A stretch of 64,000 bases of DNA from Rhizobium binae. Its GTDB lineage: Bacteria > Pseudomonadota > Alphaproteobacteria > Rhizobiales > Rhizobiaceae. Location: positions 4,452,001-4,516,000 of the forward strand of contig NZ_CP071604.1 of the NCBI RefSeq assembly GCF_017357225.1, given 5' to 3'. Within the stretch, counting starts at the first letter, position 1. Each line of letters starts with the position of its first letter. Both the position numbers and the translations under genes were made by a program. Under the pieces are notes generated by a model. The model was not told the origin of the DNA. It ran no database searches and saw only the letters and a program-made list of their open reading frames with translations. Below are positions 1 to 10,580 of this stretch, piece by piece.

Positions 1-2
1 CG

Positions 3-2191
<2,189 letters not shown>

Positions 2192-2199
<8 letters not shown>

Positions 2200-3475
2200 T
2201 ACTGTTGCGCTAAGCCCTGACATTGACGTGCTGATGAACGACATCGGCCGCAAGGCGAAGGCTGCCGCGCGACCGTTGGGCTTTGCCTCCACCGATGCAA
2301 AGAACCGCGCCTTGCATGCCATGGCCGATGCAATCGTGGCCAACAGCGCCCATATTCTTGACGAGAATGCCAAGGACCTGAAGGACATCGAAGGCAGCGA
2401 GACGCTCGCCTCCTTCGTCGACCGGCTGACGCTGAACGACAAGCGCATCGCCGAGATGGCCGAGGGGATTCGCGCCATCGCCGCCCTTGCCGATCCGGTC
2501 GGCGAAATCATCGCCGCCTGGGACCGGCCGAATGGTCTGAAGATCGAACGTGTCCGCACGCCGCTCGGCGTCATCGGCGTCATCTTCGAAAGCCGGCCGA
2601 ATGTCACGGCCGATGCCGGCGCCCTCTGCCTCAAGGCCGGCAATGCCGTGATCCTGCGCTGTGGCTCGGATTCGCGCCGTTCATCGCAGGCTATCCATGC
2701 CTGCCTTGTCGACGGCCTGAAGGCGGCAGGACTTCCAGAGCATGCTATCCAACTTGTTCCGGTCACCGACCGCGCCGCCGTCGGCGCCATGCTGCGCGGC
2801 CTGGATGGCGCGATCGACGTCATCGTGCCGCGTGGCGGCAAAAGCCTGGTGGCCCGCGTGCAAAGCGAGGCCCGTGTGCCGGTCTTTGCCCATCTCGAAG
2901 GCCTTTGCCACATCTATGTCGACGCCTCCGCCGATATCGAGATGGCAAAGAAGATCGTCGTCAATGCCAAGATGCGCCGCACCGGCATTTGCGGCGCGGC
3001 CGAAACCCTGCTTGTCGACGGGGCCGCGATCGGCACGCATCTGACGCCGCTGCTCGAGGTTCTCACCGAAGCTGGCTGCGAGATCCGTGGTTCCGCGACG
3101 GTGCTGAAGGTCGCCCCCGGCGTCAAGTCGGCGACCGAGGAGGACTGGACGACCGAATATCTCGACTCGATCATTTCTGTTGCCGTCGTCGACGGCATAT
3201 CGGGCGCGATCGCTCATATCCAGAAATATTCCTCGAACCACACCGAGGCCGTGATCGCCGAGGACCCCGCGGTGGTCGAGCGTTTCTTCACCGAGGTCGA
3301 TTCGGCGATCCTGCTGCACAATGCCTCGACGCAATTTGCCGATGGCGGTGAGTTCGGCATGGGCGCGGAGATCGGCATCGCTACCGGCAAGATGCATGCG
3401 CGCGGCCCCGTCGGCGTCGAGCAGCTCACCTCCTTCAAATACCGGGTGCGCGGTGCCGGACAGATCCGACCTTGA
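2192..3475 (+). CDS. proA: Gamma-glutamyl phosphate reductase
   Basis: Reduces gamma-glutamyl phosphate with NADPH to glutamate semialdehyde, the second proline step. The protein has 427 residues, normal for ProA. It belongs to the aldehyde dehydrogenase superfamily, with the nucleotide region [16 protein letters not shown] and the catalytic cysteine in [10 protein letters not shown] at about C267. The C-terminal segment [13 protein letters not shown] is typical of ProA. The ATG at 2192 overlaps the end of proB by 8 bases, which supports channelled synthesis of the labile acyl phosphate from one operon. nadD follows with a gap of one base if its GTG start is used. No unusual residues were seen. 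Confidence 0.96.
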
Positions 3476-3476
3476 C

Positions 3477-4112
3477 GTGACGACGGAAAATCTGGATCGG
3501 CGCTACCTCCGCATGCCGCACAGCGAACGCGGCATGGTCGTCGGCCTGTTCGGCGGTTCGTTCAATCCGCCGCATCAGGGCCACGCGCTCGTTGCCGAGA
3601 TCGCCATCAAGCGGCTTGGCCTCGACCAGCTCTGGTGGATGGTAACGCCGGGCAATCCGCTGAAGAGCCGCAACCAGCTCGCACCGCTTGTCGAACGCAT
3701 TGCCGAAAGCGAGCGTGTGGCTGCCGACCCGCGCATCAAGGTCACCGCTTTCGAACAGACGCTCGGCGTCAGCTACACCGCCAATACGCTGGCCCGCATC
3801 AAGGCCCGCAATCCGCATGTGCATTTCATCTGGATCATGGGCGCCGACAGCCTGCAGACCTTCCACAAATGGCAGAAGTGGCAGGAGATCGTCTGCACTT
3901 TCCCGATCGCCGTGATCGACCGCCCGGGCGCCACACTCTCCTATCTCTCTTCGAAGATGACGCGGACCTTCGATTTCGCCCGGATCGACGAGGATGACGC
4001 GCGCGCCCTTTGGAAGAAGCAGGCGCCGGCCTGGACCTTCATCCACGGACCGCGCTCCGGCCTGAGCTCGACGGCAATCCGCAACGGTTCGCTGCCGGGC
4101 GCAGTCAAATAG
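3477..4112 (+). CDS. nadD: Nicotinate-nucleotide adenylyltransferase
   Basis: Transfers AMP from ATP to nicotinate mononucleotide in NAD synthesis. The nucleotidyltransferase motif GGSFNPPHQGH is at the N terminus and the closing motif LSSTAIRNG near the C terminus, with IMGADSL between. The GTG at 3477 gives 211 residues (MTTENLDRRYLRMPHSERG); the ATG at 3513 would give 199. I prefer the GTG because it starts one base after the proA stop, as expected for coupled translation, but the choice is not certain. In many bacteria nadD is followed directly by rsfS and rlmH. Here the sRNA and the molybdate genes (4.1-7.8 kb) lie between them. Confidence 0.93.
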   Translation: MTTENLDRRYLRMPHSERGMVVGLFGGSFNPPHQGHALVAEIAIKRLGLDQLWWMVTPGNPLKSRNQLAPLVERIAESERVAADPRIKVTAFEQTLGVSYTANTLARIKARNPHVHFIWIMGADSLQTFHKWQKWQEIVCTFPIAVIDRPGATLSYLSSKMTRTFDFARIDEDDARALWKKQAPAWTFIHGPRSGLSSTAIRNGSLPGAVK

Positions 4113-4133
4113 GCTGATCTTCAAGAAAATCCC

Positions 4134-4258
4134 AGAAACGAGAAAGCCCGACGGGGGAGGAGATCCGTCGGGCTTATAAACTCGATCGACAACTGGGAGG
4201 AGGAGTGTTGTCGACCCTGTCGAACGGCTTATGGGAGGAGGAGAAAGCCGTTTCGATG
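4134..4258 (-). ncRNA. nfeR1: Trans-acting sRNA of alpha-r14/NfeR1 type
   Basis: Read on the - strand this is three consecutive hairpins, each exposing a CTCCTCCC-type loop. Stems pair 4223-4230 with 4245-4252, 4186-4193 with 4207-4214, and 4144-4154 with 4165-4175. The last hairpin is GC-rich and is followed on the - strand by TTTCTCGTTTCT, so it also looks like the Rho-independent terminator. Three stems with anti-Shine-Dalgarno loops and a total of about 125 nt match the rhizobial alpha-r14 family, whose Sinorhizobium member NfeR1 acts on many mRNAs by masking ribosome binding sites. The family match is from memory of its architecture. Ends are estimated to within about 5 nt. Confidence 0.85.
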
Positions 4259-4263
4259 AGTGT

Positions 4264-4291
4264 GTTGTACCATATCCCCGAGAAAGGTGAA
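4264..4291 (-). promoter_or_regulatory. Putative promoter of the NfeR1-like sRNA
   Basis: Upstream of the sRNA on the - strand lies TTCACC (4291-4286), a 16-nt spacer and TACAAC (4269-4264), which would start transcription near 4258, just before the first hairpin. The boxes are only moderate matches to sigma-70 consensus, so the assignment rests mainly on position. Confidence 0.4.
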
Positions 4292-4512
4292 TATCGATTT
4301 GTGCAATGCAGCAATGCCAGCAATGCAATACTGGAGGCAACAGGCTTCGACTGCTGCCGATTTTATCGGCAAGGCGGATGAAAATGCTCCATCGTCACGA
4401 CAGGTCTTTGGTTTGTCGCCGACTTTCCCGAGCAGATGCCTACCGCCGAACCTCCTGTTGTCGGAACAGCTATGCGCTTCATGAAAGCGTGGATGCTCAT
4501 CGCTAGTCAGCA

Positions 4513-4536
4513 CGGTATATTTCCCTGGATATATCC
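4513..4536 (+). promoter_or_regulatory. Candidate ModE (Mo-box) operator 1
   Basis: Half sites CGGTATAT and ATATATCC are separated by 8 bases, the spacing of the E. coli ModE operator (CGnTATAT-N8-ATATAnCG). Six of eight positions are dyad-symmetric. The site lies 59 bases upstream of modA, and its centre is 43 bp, about four helical turns, from a second similar dyad. Binding is inferred. Confidence 0.5.
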
Positions 4537-4555
4537 CTGGCCAAAACCGTAGTAT

Positions 4556-4579
4556 CGTTATATTCGTCGAGATATTTCG
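4556..4579 (+). promoter_or_regulatory. Candidate ModE (Mo-box) operator 2
   Basis: CGTTATAT, an 8-base spacer and ATATTTCG form an imperfect dyad that closely fits the known ModE half site CGTTATAT. It ends 15 bases before the modA ATG, so a bound repressor would cover the transcription start or leader. It is the stronger of the two sites here. Confidence 0.65.
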
Positions 4580-4594
4580 AGCCGGGATAGAATC

Positions 4595-5386
4595 ATGCAG
4601 AACCGCCGCCAATGGATGAAACTGGCCACCGCCGCAATCGCGGCTCTCTGGCTCGGCGCGGCAGCGCTGCCGACACCGGCCGCAGCCGCTGAAAAACTGA
4701 CCGTCTTTGCCGCGGCGAGCCTGAAGAACGCGCTCGACGCCGCCAATGCCGCTTGGACCAAGGAGATCGGCAAGGAAGCCGTCGCCTCCTATGCGGCAAG
4801 CGGCGGGCTCGCCAAACAGATCGAAAACGCGGCCCCGGCCGATATCTTCATCTCGGCCGACCTCGACTGGATGGATTACGTCGCCAAGAAAAACCTGATC
4901 AAGGCCGACAGCCGCACCAACCTGCTTGGAAACCGGATCGTGCTCGTTGCCGAAAAGGACAAGGCTAAACCGGTCGAGATCAAGCAGGGCTTCGATCTTG
5001 CCGGTCTGCTTGGTGACGGTAAGCTGGCCATGGGTGAGCCGAAATCGGTTCCGGCCGGCAAATACGCCATGGCCGCGCTCGACAAGCTCGGCGTCTGGAA
5101 ATCGGTCGAAACCAAGGTCGCCGGCGCCGAAAGCGTCCGCGCCGCCCTTGCCTTGGTCTCCCGCGGCGAGGCGCCCTATGGCATCGTCTACCAGACGGAC
5201 GCGACCGCCGATAAGGGTGTCGCCATCGTCGGCACCTTCCCGGCCGAATCCCACCCGCCGATCATCTATCCGGTCGCCATCCTTGCTGAAAGCAAGAACC
5301 CGGATGCAACGGCCTATCTCGACTTCCTGAAATCGGATAGGGCAGCCGCCTTCTTCACGGCGCAGGGATTTACCGTTCTCAAGTGA
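4595..5386 (+). CDS. modA: Molybdate ABC transporter, periplasmic binding protein
   Basis: Captures molybdate (and usually tungstate) in the periplasm and delivers it to ModBC. The 263-residue protein starts with a signal peptide ending near AAAAEKLTVFAAASL. The mature start LTVFAAASLKNALD is the ModA signature carrying oxyanion-binding Ser/Ala, followed by SYAASGGLAKQIENAAPADIF. The conserved TDA near the C terminus (IVYQTDATADKGV) is present. Two Mo-box-like dyads precede it. No strong Shine-Dalgarno is visible; the closest is GGGATAG before the ATG. The modB start lies 211 bases downstream, an unusually long gap within a mod operon, and that gap holds a palindromic repeat. Confidence 0.95.
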   Translation: MQNRRQWMKLATAAIAALWLGAAALPTPAAAAEKLTVFAAASLKNALDAANAAWTKEIGKEAVASYAASGGLAKQIENAAPADIFISADLDWMDYVAKKNLIKADSRTNLLGNRIVLVAEKDKAKPVEIKQGFDLAGLLGDGKLAMGEPKSVPAGKYAMAALDKLGVWKSVETKVAGAESVRAALALVSRGEAPYGIVYQTDATADKGVAIVGTFPAESHPPIIYPVAILAESKNPDATAYLDFLKSDRAAAFFTAQGFTVLK

Positions 5387-5461
5387 CCGAGGGTGAAATG
5401 ATTGCGGAATCAACAACGACAACTTAGCGTGAAGGCTGACAGGGCCGGCCTATTGCCTTTT

Positions 5462-5540
5462 CGTCATGCTCGGGTATGTCCCGAGCATCTGCGTCCGTTT
5501 GATAGGGCAGCAGATCCTCGGCACAAGGCCGAGAATGACG
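5462..5540. repeat. RIME-like rhizobial intergenic palindromic element
   Basis: Two palindromes lie side by side: ATGCTCGGG-tatgt-CCCGAGCAT (5466-5488) and CTCGGC-acaag-GCCGAG (5517-5533). The whole unit is bounded by inverted CGTCAT and ATGACG (5462-5467 and 5535-5540). This layout resembles the RIME/REP-like intergenic elements common in rhizobia. It sits between modA and modB, where its hairpins could terminate, stabilise or process the mRNA. Confidence 0.65.
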
Positions 5541-5597
5541 CGGAGTAAAGGGCGGACTGAGCATCAGCGCGCCTTCGATTTCGTGGAGACACTGCGT

Positions 5598-6299
5598 TTG
5601 GATATATTCGGACTGAGCACTGAAGAATGGACGGCAATCCTGCTCAGCCTGCGCATCTCGGTCGTCGCCACGCTGGCGAGCCTGCCCCTTGGCATCCTCG
5701 TCGCCCTGCTGCTGGCCCGCGGCCGCTTCTGGGGCAAGTCGGTGTTGAACGGCATCGTTCACCTGCCGCTGATCCTGCCCCCTGTTGTGACCGGTTTTCT
5801 CCTCCTCATCCTCTTCGGCCGCCGTGGCCCGATCGGCAGCCTGCTCGACCAGTACCTCGGCATCGTCTTTTCCTTCCGCTGGACCGGTGCGGCACTCGCC
5901 TGCGCCGTCATGGCCTTTCCGCTGATGGTGCGCAGCATCCGCCTGTCGATCGAGGCAGTCGATCGCAAGCTCGAGGAGGCGGCCGGAACGCTGGGCGCCG
6001 GCCCGATCCTGGTCTTCCTGACGGTCACCCTGCCGCTGACCCTTCCCGGTATCATCACCGGCATGATCCTGTCCTTCGCCAAGGCGATGGGCGAATTCGG
6101 CGCAACGATCACCTTTGTCTCCAACATTCCGGGCGAGACCCAAACCTTGTCGTCGGCGATCTACACCTTTACCCAGGTGCCCGGCGGTGATGCTGGCGCG
6201 CTGCGGCTGACACTCGTCGCCATCGTCATTTCCATGACCGCCCTGCTCGCCTCAGAGTTCCTTGCGCGTTTCGCCGGCCGAAGGATCGATCCCGAATGA
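5598..6299 (+). CDS. modB: Molybdate ABC transporter permease
   Basis: Inner-membrane channel subunit of the ModABC importer. It has about five to six hydrophobic segments and the cytoplasmic EAA loop that contacts ModC ([20 protein letters not shown]). The frame is open further upstream into the palindromic repeat, but that extension is not protein-like. I chose the TTG at 5598 ([18 protein letters not shown], 233 residues) because GGAG at 5585-5588 is well spaced and family proteins begin just before the first membrane segment. A GTG at 5583 is a weaker alternative. The stop overlaps the modC start by 4 bases (ATGA). Confidence 0.93.
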   Translation: MDIFGLSTEEWTAILLSLRISVVATLASLPLGILVALLLARGRFWGKSVLNGIVHLPLILPPVVTGFLLLILFGRRGPIGSLLDQYLGIVFSFRWTGAALACAVMAFPLMVRSIRLSIEAVDRKLEEAAGTLGAGPILVFLTVTLPLTLPGIITGMILSFAKAMGEFGATITFVSNIPGETQTLSSAIYTFTQVPGGDAGALRLTLVAIVISMTALLASEFLARFAGRRIDPE

Positions 6300-7363
6300 C
6301 GTTGATCGTCGAGGCAAAACAGAGGCTGGGCGCGTTTTTTCTCGACGCCGCCTTCACATCCGAAGGCGGCGTGACCGCGCTGTTCGGACGCTCCGGCTCC
6401 GGCAAGACCTCACTGATCCGCATCATCGCCGGCCTCGCCCGTCCGGACGAGGGCCGCGTTGTCCTTGACGGCGAAAGCCTGACCGAAACCAAAGCCGGTC
6501 TCTTCGTTCCGAAACACCGCCGTCATTTCGGTTATGTCTTCCAGGAGGCGCGGCTGTTCCCGCATCTCAGCGTGCGCGCCAATCTTTCCTACGGCCGCTG
6601 GTTCGCGCCAGGAGTTGCGCGCGGCGAGAGCTTCGATCACGTCGTCGACCTGCTCGGCATCGAGACGCTGCTGGATCGCAGCCCCGCAAAACTCTCAGGC
6701 GGCGAGAAGCAGCGGGTCGCGATCGGCCGCGCCCTTCTCTGCTCGCCCCGGCTGCTGTTGATGGATGAGCCGCTGGCCGCCCTCGACGAGGCGCGCAAGG
6801 CTGAGATCCTGCCCTATCTCGAGCGATTGCGCGATCAGACCGAAATCCCGATCGTCTATGTCAGCCATTCGATTGCCGAGGTGGCGCGGCTCGCAAACAA
6901 AGTGGTGGTCATGCGCGACGGCGGGGTGGAGGCGGTTGGCCCAGCCGTCGACATCTTGAGCCGCGCCTCTGCGGCCTTCGACCGGAAAGAAGCGGGCGCG
7001 CTGCTGCAAGGGATCGTGGAAAGCTTTGACGCGCGCCACCATCTCTCGACCGTCGCCCTCAAATCCGGCCGGCTGCATATTCCCGGCGCGGCACTCACGC
7101 CCGGCAAGCCGGTGCGTATCCGCATCCCGTCGCGCGACGTCATGCTGGCGACGGCAAGACCGGAGGGGCTCAGTGCCCTCAACATTGTCGAAGGCAAGAT
7201 CGAACAGTTATCGCCGGATGCGGACGGAACGGTTGAAATCCGGCTCGACTGCGGCGGCGATGCCATCCTCTCGCGCATCACCGCACTGTCCTGCGAGCGC
7301 CTCGACCTTCGACCCGGCAACACCGTCTTCGCCGTCATCAAGACGGTTGCCCTGGAGGCCTGA
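6296..7363 (+). CDS. modC: Molybdate ABC transporter ATP-binding protein
   Basis: ATPase that powers molybdate import. Walker A ([12 protein letters not shown]), Q-loop ([12 protein letters not shown]), signature [15 protein letters not shown], Walker [15 protein letters not shown] and the H-loop ([10 protein letters not shown]) are all present. A C-terminal extension of about residues 230-355 contains a TOBE/Mop-type molybdate-binding domain ([27 protein letters not shown]), normal for ModC at 355 residues. It overlaps modB by 4 bases. Its stop abuts the stop of the convergent ModE-like gene with no gap. The TOBE domain may sense oxyanion, which matters because the neighbouring regulator lacks one. 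Confidence 0.96.
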   Translation: MTLIVEAKQRLGAFFLDAAFTSEGGVTALFGRSGSGKTSLIRIIAGLARPDEGRVVLDGESLTETKAGLFVPKHRRHFGYVFQEARLFPHLSVRANLSYGRWFAPGVARGESFDHVVDLLGIETLLDRSPAKLSGGEKQRVAIGRALLCSPRLLLMDEPLAALDEARKAEILPYLERLRDQTEIPIVYVSHSIAEVARLANKVVVMRDGGVEAVGPAVDILSRASAAFDRKEAGALLQGIVESFDARHHLSTVALKSGRLHIPGAALTPGKPVRIRIPSRDVMLATARPEGLSALNIVEGKIEQLSPDADGTVEIRLDCGGDAILSRITALSCERLDLRPGNTVFAVIKTVALEA

Positions 7364-7741
7364 TCAGCCGTGCCCGTCCGGCCGCGGGTTGCGCTTTGCC
7401 TCGAGCCAGGCAAGGTCCTCGGCAAGGCTCGCTTTCACGATGCTTTCCATCCGGCGAAAGCGCGCCAGCAATTGCTCGCCGAACGGTGTCAGCGCCGCAC
7501 CGCCGCCCTTCTGGCCGCCGCGTTGTGATTCCACCACATGTTCGCAGAACATCCGGTTCATCTCGCTGACCAGCAGCCATGCGCGGCGATAGGACATATC
7601 CATCGCCCGCCCTGCTGCGGAGATCGATCCGGTCGCGCGGATGTGTTCCAGCAGTTCGATCTTGCCGCGTCCGAGCCGATCCTCATCCGGGAAGCTGATT
7701 CGCAAGATGGGTACGAGTGTTTTTGCGGCTGGATCGGTCAT
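7364..7741 (-). CDS. One-domain ModE-type (LysR-like wHTH) regulator
   Basis: A 125-residue DNA-binding protein whose core (GKIELLEHIRATGSISAAGRAMDMSYRRAWLLVSEMN) is the ModE N-terminal winged helix. The wing region (QRGGQKGGGAALTPFGEQLL) is also typical. The two C-terminal Mop domains of E. coli ModE (262 residues) are absent, so it cannot bind molybdate in the usual way. The start is set at the ATG giving MTDPAAKTLVPILRIS; the frame is open for 32 more residues that look non-coding. It is convergent with modABC and is the likely ligand of the Mo-boxes, though that is inference from context. It could instead be a general ModE-like repressor for other Mo genes. Confidence 0.85.
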   Translation of the reverse strand: MTDPAAKTLVPILRISFPDEDRLGRGKIELLEHIRATGSISAAGRAMDMSYRRAWLLVSEMNRMFCEHVVESQRGGQKGGGAALTPFGEQLLARFRRMESIVKASLAEDLAWLEAKRNPRPDGHG

Positions 7742-7942
7742 TCGAATCTGGAAATGGTGGAATTTCCGGCACTTTACGCTCCGGCCTGAAAACTGTACAC
7801 CGCCCGGACAAGCAGCGAGGGCAGCAATATAGTTCAATTCCGTCGCCAGATCGGATTTTCCGCCGCTCCGTACCTTAGCACGTCTTGAAACATTAATGGT
7901 TTGATGCCTATCTTAACCATGATCCGGTCGTGATCGGATCTC

Positions 7943-8395
7943 GTGTTGTGCATGGTTTGTCATTCCAGGAAAGGGAAAGCACTGACAACAGTACACGCCA
8001 AGGGAAAAACGCTCGCCGTTCTCCCGAAGAGCGCAGAACGTGGCGCCGATGCCGCTGCCCGCGCCTTAGAAGCCGTTCTCGCCAGCCTCGAGGACTCTAA
8101 AGCTGAAGATATCGTCACCATCGACATTGCCGGAAAATCGGCGCTGGGAGACTACATGATCGTCGTCTCCGGCCGTTCGAACAGGCATGTCATGGCGATC
8201 TCGGACCACCTGCTCACTGATCTGAAGGACGAAGGTTTCGGTACGGCCCGCGTCGAAGGTCAGGAGGGCGGTGACTGGATCCTGATCGACACCGGCGACA
8301 TTATCGTGCATGTGTTCCGTCCTGAAATCAGAGAGTTCTACAACATCGAAAAGATGTGGGCGGCTCCTGACATGGATGAAGAAACACGGCACTGA
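7943..8395 (+). CDS. rsfS: Ribosomal silencing factor RsfS (Iojap/YbeB)
   Basis: Binds L14 on the 50S subunit and blocks joining with 30S, lowering translation in starvation. The conserved core spans SLEDSKAEDIVTIDIAGKSALGDYMIVVSGRSNRHV and EGQEGGDWILIDTGDIIVHVFRPEIREFYNIEKMW, an unmistakable RsfS block. The start is uncertain. The longest frame begins at a GTG at 7943; an ATG lies at 7952; a CTG at 7982 has the best Shine-Dalgarno (AAGGGA at 7971-7976) and would give MTTVHAKGKTL. It is followed 119 bases later by rlmH, the usual partner. The block nadD-rsfS-rlmH is interrupted here by the mod genes. Confidence 0.93.
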   Translation: MLCMVCHSRKGKALTTVHAKGKTLAVLPKSAERGADAAARALEAVLASLEDSKAEDIVTIDIAGKSALGDYMIVVSGRSNRHVMAISDHLLTDLKDEGFGTARVEGQEGGDWILIDTGDIIVHVFRPEIREFYNIEKMWAAPDMDEETRH

Positions 8396-8514
8396 CAGGC
8401 GGGCCGGCATTCTGACCGGCACCTGAGACATGGCATTGACTGGCGGGAAACATCGTAAGCCGGCCGGTGGCGCAGCTTGTGCGTCGCCAATGCCTGATGA
8501 GCGGGAGCGGGGGA

Positions 8515-8997
8515 ATGCGAGTTGGTCTCTTTGCGGTGGGACGGCTGAAATCCGGCCCCGAAAAGGATCTTGCGGCCCGTTATTTTGATCGTTTCGCCAA
8601 GGCCGGCCCAGCGGTCGGCCTCGAACTTGCCCGTATTGCCGAAACTGCCGAAAGCCGTGCCTCCAATGCGGATACCCGCAAACGCGAGGAGGCGGCGATG
8701 CTGCTGAAATCGCTCGCCGAAGGCAGCGTCCTCATTCTTCTCGACGAACGCGGCAAGGCGCTCGACAGCGAAGCCTTCGCAAATCTGCTCGGCTCCTATC
8801 GCGACCAGGGCAAACGCGATCTGATGATCGCGATCGGCGGCGCCGACGGCCTCGATCCCGCGCTCTACGATCGTGCCGACGCCACGCTTTGCCTGGGCAA
8901 AATGACTTGGCCGCACCAGCTCGTCCGCACGCTGATCGCCGAGCAGCTCTATCGCGCCGTCACCATCCTGTCCGGCCATCCCTATCACCGGGTCTGA
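8515..8997 (+). CDS. rlmH: 23S rRNA pseudouridine-1915 N3-methyltransferase
   Basis: SPOUT-class methyltransferase that modifies pseudouridine 1915 in helix 69 of 23S rRNA using SAM. The 160-residue length from the ATG at 8515 (MRVGLFAVGRLKSGPE) is normal, and the purine-rich GCGGGGGA just before it is a good ribosome binding site. Conserved features are LLDERGKALDSEAFA, the SAM-binding IAIGGADGLD and the C-terminal MTWPHQLVRTLIAEQLYRA...PYHR. The gene is downstream of rsfS and upstream of the EnvC-like gene, all on +. A weak parS-like sequence starts 3 bases after its stop codon. Confidence 0.95.
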   Translation: MRVGLFAVGRLKSGPEKDLAARYFDRFAKAGPAVGLELARIAETAESRASNADTRKREEAAMLLKSLAEGSVLILLDERGKALDSEAFANLLGSYRDQGKRDLMIAIGGADGLDPALYDRADATLCLGKMTWPHQLVRTLIAEQLYRAVTILSGHPYHRV

Positions 8998-9146
8998 CGT
9001 GTTCCACGTGAACTCATGCCTTTGACGATGCGTCGCATTGTCACGCAGCCGTGTTTCGCGGCGCCGCACTTCGCTCGCAAACTTTCTGGCAAAGCGTGCC
9101 AAATCAGCTTAGTCTCCGCGCGATTTGAAAGAGTGCCCCCACACGC

Positions 9147-10580
9147 ATGACGACGAAACCAACCAGGCGACACCGCATGATTCTGCCGGCACTTGCGGCC
9201 GGTTTTGGTGTCGCCGTCATCGTCGCGTCAGCAAATACGTTGACCGTCCGGGCCGAGGAAGCCGCTCCGGAAGCGGCGCAATCTGCAGCGCAGCCGCCGG
9301 CAGCCGAGCCGCCGCCACCCGATCCGGCCGCTGAACTCGCCGCCAAACGCGATCAGACCCGCGCCGAGCTCGAAACCCTGTCGAAATCAATCAGCCTTTC
9401 CTCGGACAAGGTGAGCGAACTCCAGCAAAGCATCGCCAATCTGGAAAAAAGCACGCAGAGCATCCGTCAGGCGCTGATCGATTCCGCCGCCCGCCGCAAA
9501 GGGCTCGAGAAGCAGGTTCTCGAAAGCGAGAAGAAACTGGCCGATCTCGGCGTCAAGCAGGATGGCATCCGCCGTTCGCTGCACGAGCGCCGCGGCCTGC
9601 TGGCCGAGGTGTTGGCAGCACTCCAGCGCATGGGCCGCAACCCGCCGCCCGCCTTGCTCGTCACTCCCGATGATGCGCTTGCTTCCGTGCGCAGCGCCAT
9701 CCTGCTCGGCGCCGTCGTGCCCGGCATCCGCAAGGAAACCGACAAGCTCGCCGCCGATCTCGCAAGCCTCGCCGCGCTGCAGGCGGCAAGTGCGGCCGAA
9801 AAGGCCGGCCTGACGGCGACGATGACCGATAGCATCGAGGAAGAGCGGCGCATGGACCTGCTCCTTGCCGAAAACGACAAGCTCAGCCGCAGCAACGCCG
9901 CCGAACTGCAGGCCGAAAGGAAACGTTCGGAGGAACTGGCCGGCAAGGCGACCAGCCTCGAAGGCCTCGTCGCGTCGATGGAATCCGAGATCGCTTCGGT
10001 GCGCGAAGCGGCCGCCGCCGCCCGCCAGGCCGAGGAGAACCGCAAGCTTCTGACCGACGAGCAGCGGGCCCAGGCCAAGGCTCTGGCCGACAGCGGCGTG
10101 CCCGATAAAAACCGCATTGCGCCCGCATATCCCTTCGGAGAATTGAGGGCCAAATTGGAGCTGCCCGTGGCAGGCGATATCCTGCGCCAGTTCGGCGATG
10201 CCGACGGTACCGGGCACGAAGCCATGGGAATGACGGTCGCCACCAACCCGGAGACAGTGGTGACGGCACCTGCAGATGGCCTGGTGGTTTTCGCCGGCGC
10301 TTTCCGCAGTTACGGCCAGATGATCATCCTCGACGCGGGCGACGGATATCACCTGATTCTCTCGGGAATGGATACGATCAATACCCGCCAGGGAAAATTC
10401 GTTTTCGCCGGCGAGCCGCTCGCCTTAATGGGAGCGAAAAGAGTGGCAAGCGCAACTGCATTGGCGCTGGAAACGGACCGGCCAACGCTTTACATTGAAT
10501 TTCGAAAAGACGGTAAACCGGTCGATTCCCGACCGTGGTGGACCGCCAAGGACACTGGAAAGGCACGCAATGATTCGTAG
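9147..10580 (+). CDS. EnvC-like murein hydrolase activator (degenerate LytM)
   Basis: A 477-residue secreted protein. The N terminus is a basic stretch and hydrophobic signal (ILPALAAGFGVAVIVASA), then a Pro/Ala linker. A long coiled coil of about residues 60-320 follows, rich in Leu, Glu, Gln and Lys, and then a LytM/M23 domain of about residues 335-460. Both zinc motifs of M23 peptidases are lost: the HxxxD site reads AMGMT and the HxH site reads LSGM. That pattern fits EnvC, which has no peptidase activity and activates cell-division amidases. ctpA starts inside its last codons (11-base overlap), and a YibQ-like gene follows, a common envelope cluster. An amidase partner was not seen in the window. 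Confidence 0.88.
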   Translation: MTTKPTRRHRMILPALAAGFGVAVIVASANTLTVRAEEAAPEAAQSAAQPPAAEPPPPDPAAELAAKRDQTRAELETLSKSISLSSDKVSELQQSIANLEKSTQSIRQALIDSAARRKGLEKQVLESEKKLADLGVKQDGIRRSLHERRGLLAEVLAALQRMGRNPPPALLVTPDDALASVRSAILLGAVVPGIRKETDKLAADLASLAALQAASAAEKAGLTATMTDSIEEERRMDLLLAENDKLSRSNAAELQAERKRSEELAGKATSLEGLVASMESEIASVREAAAAARQAEENRKLLTDEQRAQAKALADSGVPDKNRIAPAYPFGELRAKLELPVAGDILRQFGDADGTGHEAMGMTVATNPETVVTAPADGLVVFAGAFRSYGQMIILDAGDGYHLILSGMDTINTRQGKFVFAGEPLALMGAKRVASATALALETDRPTLYIEFRKDGKPVDSRPWWTAKDTGKARNDS

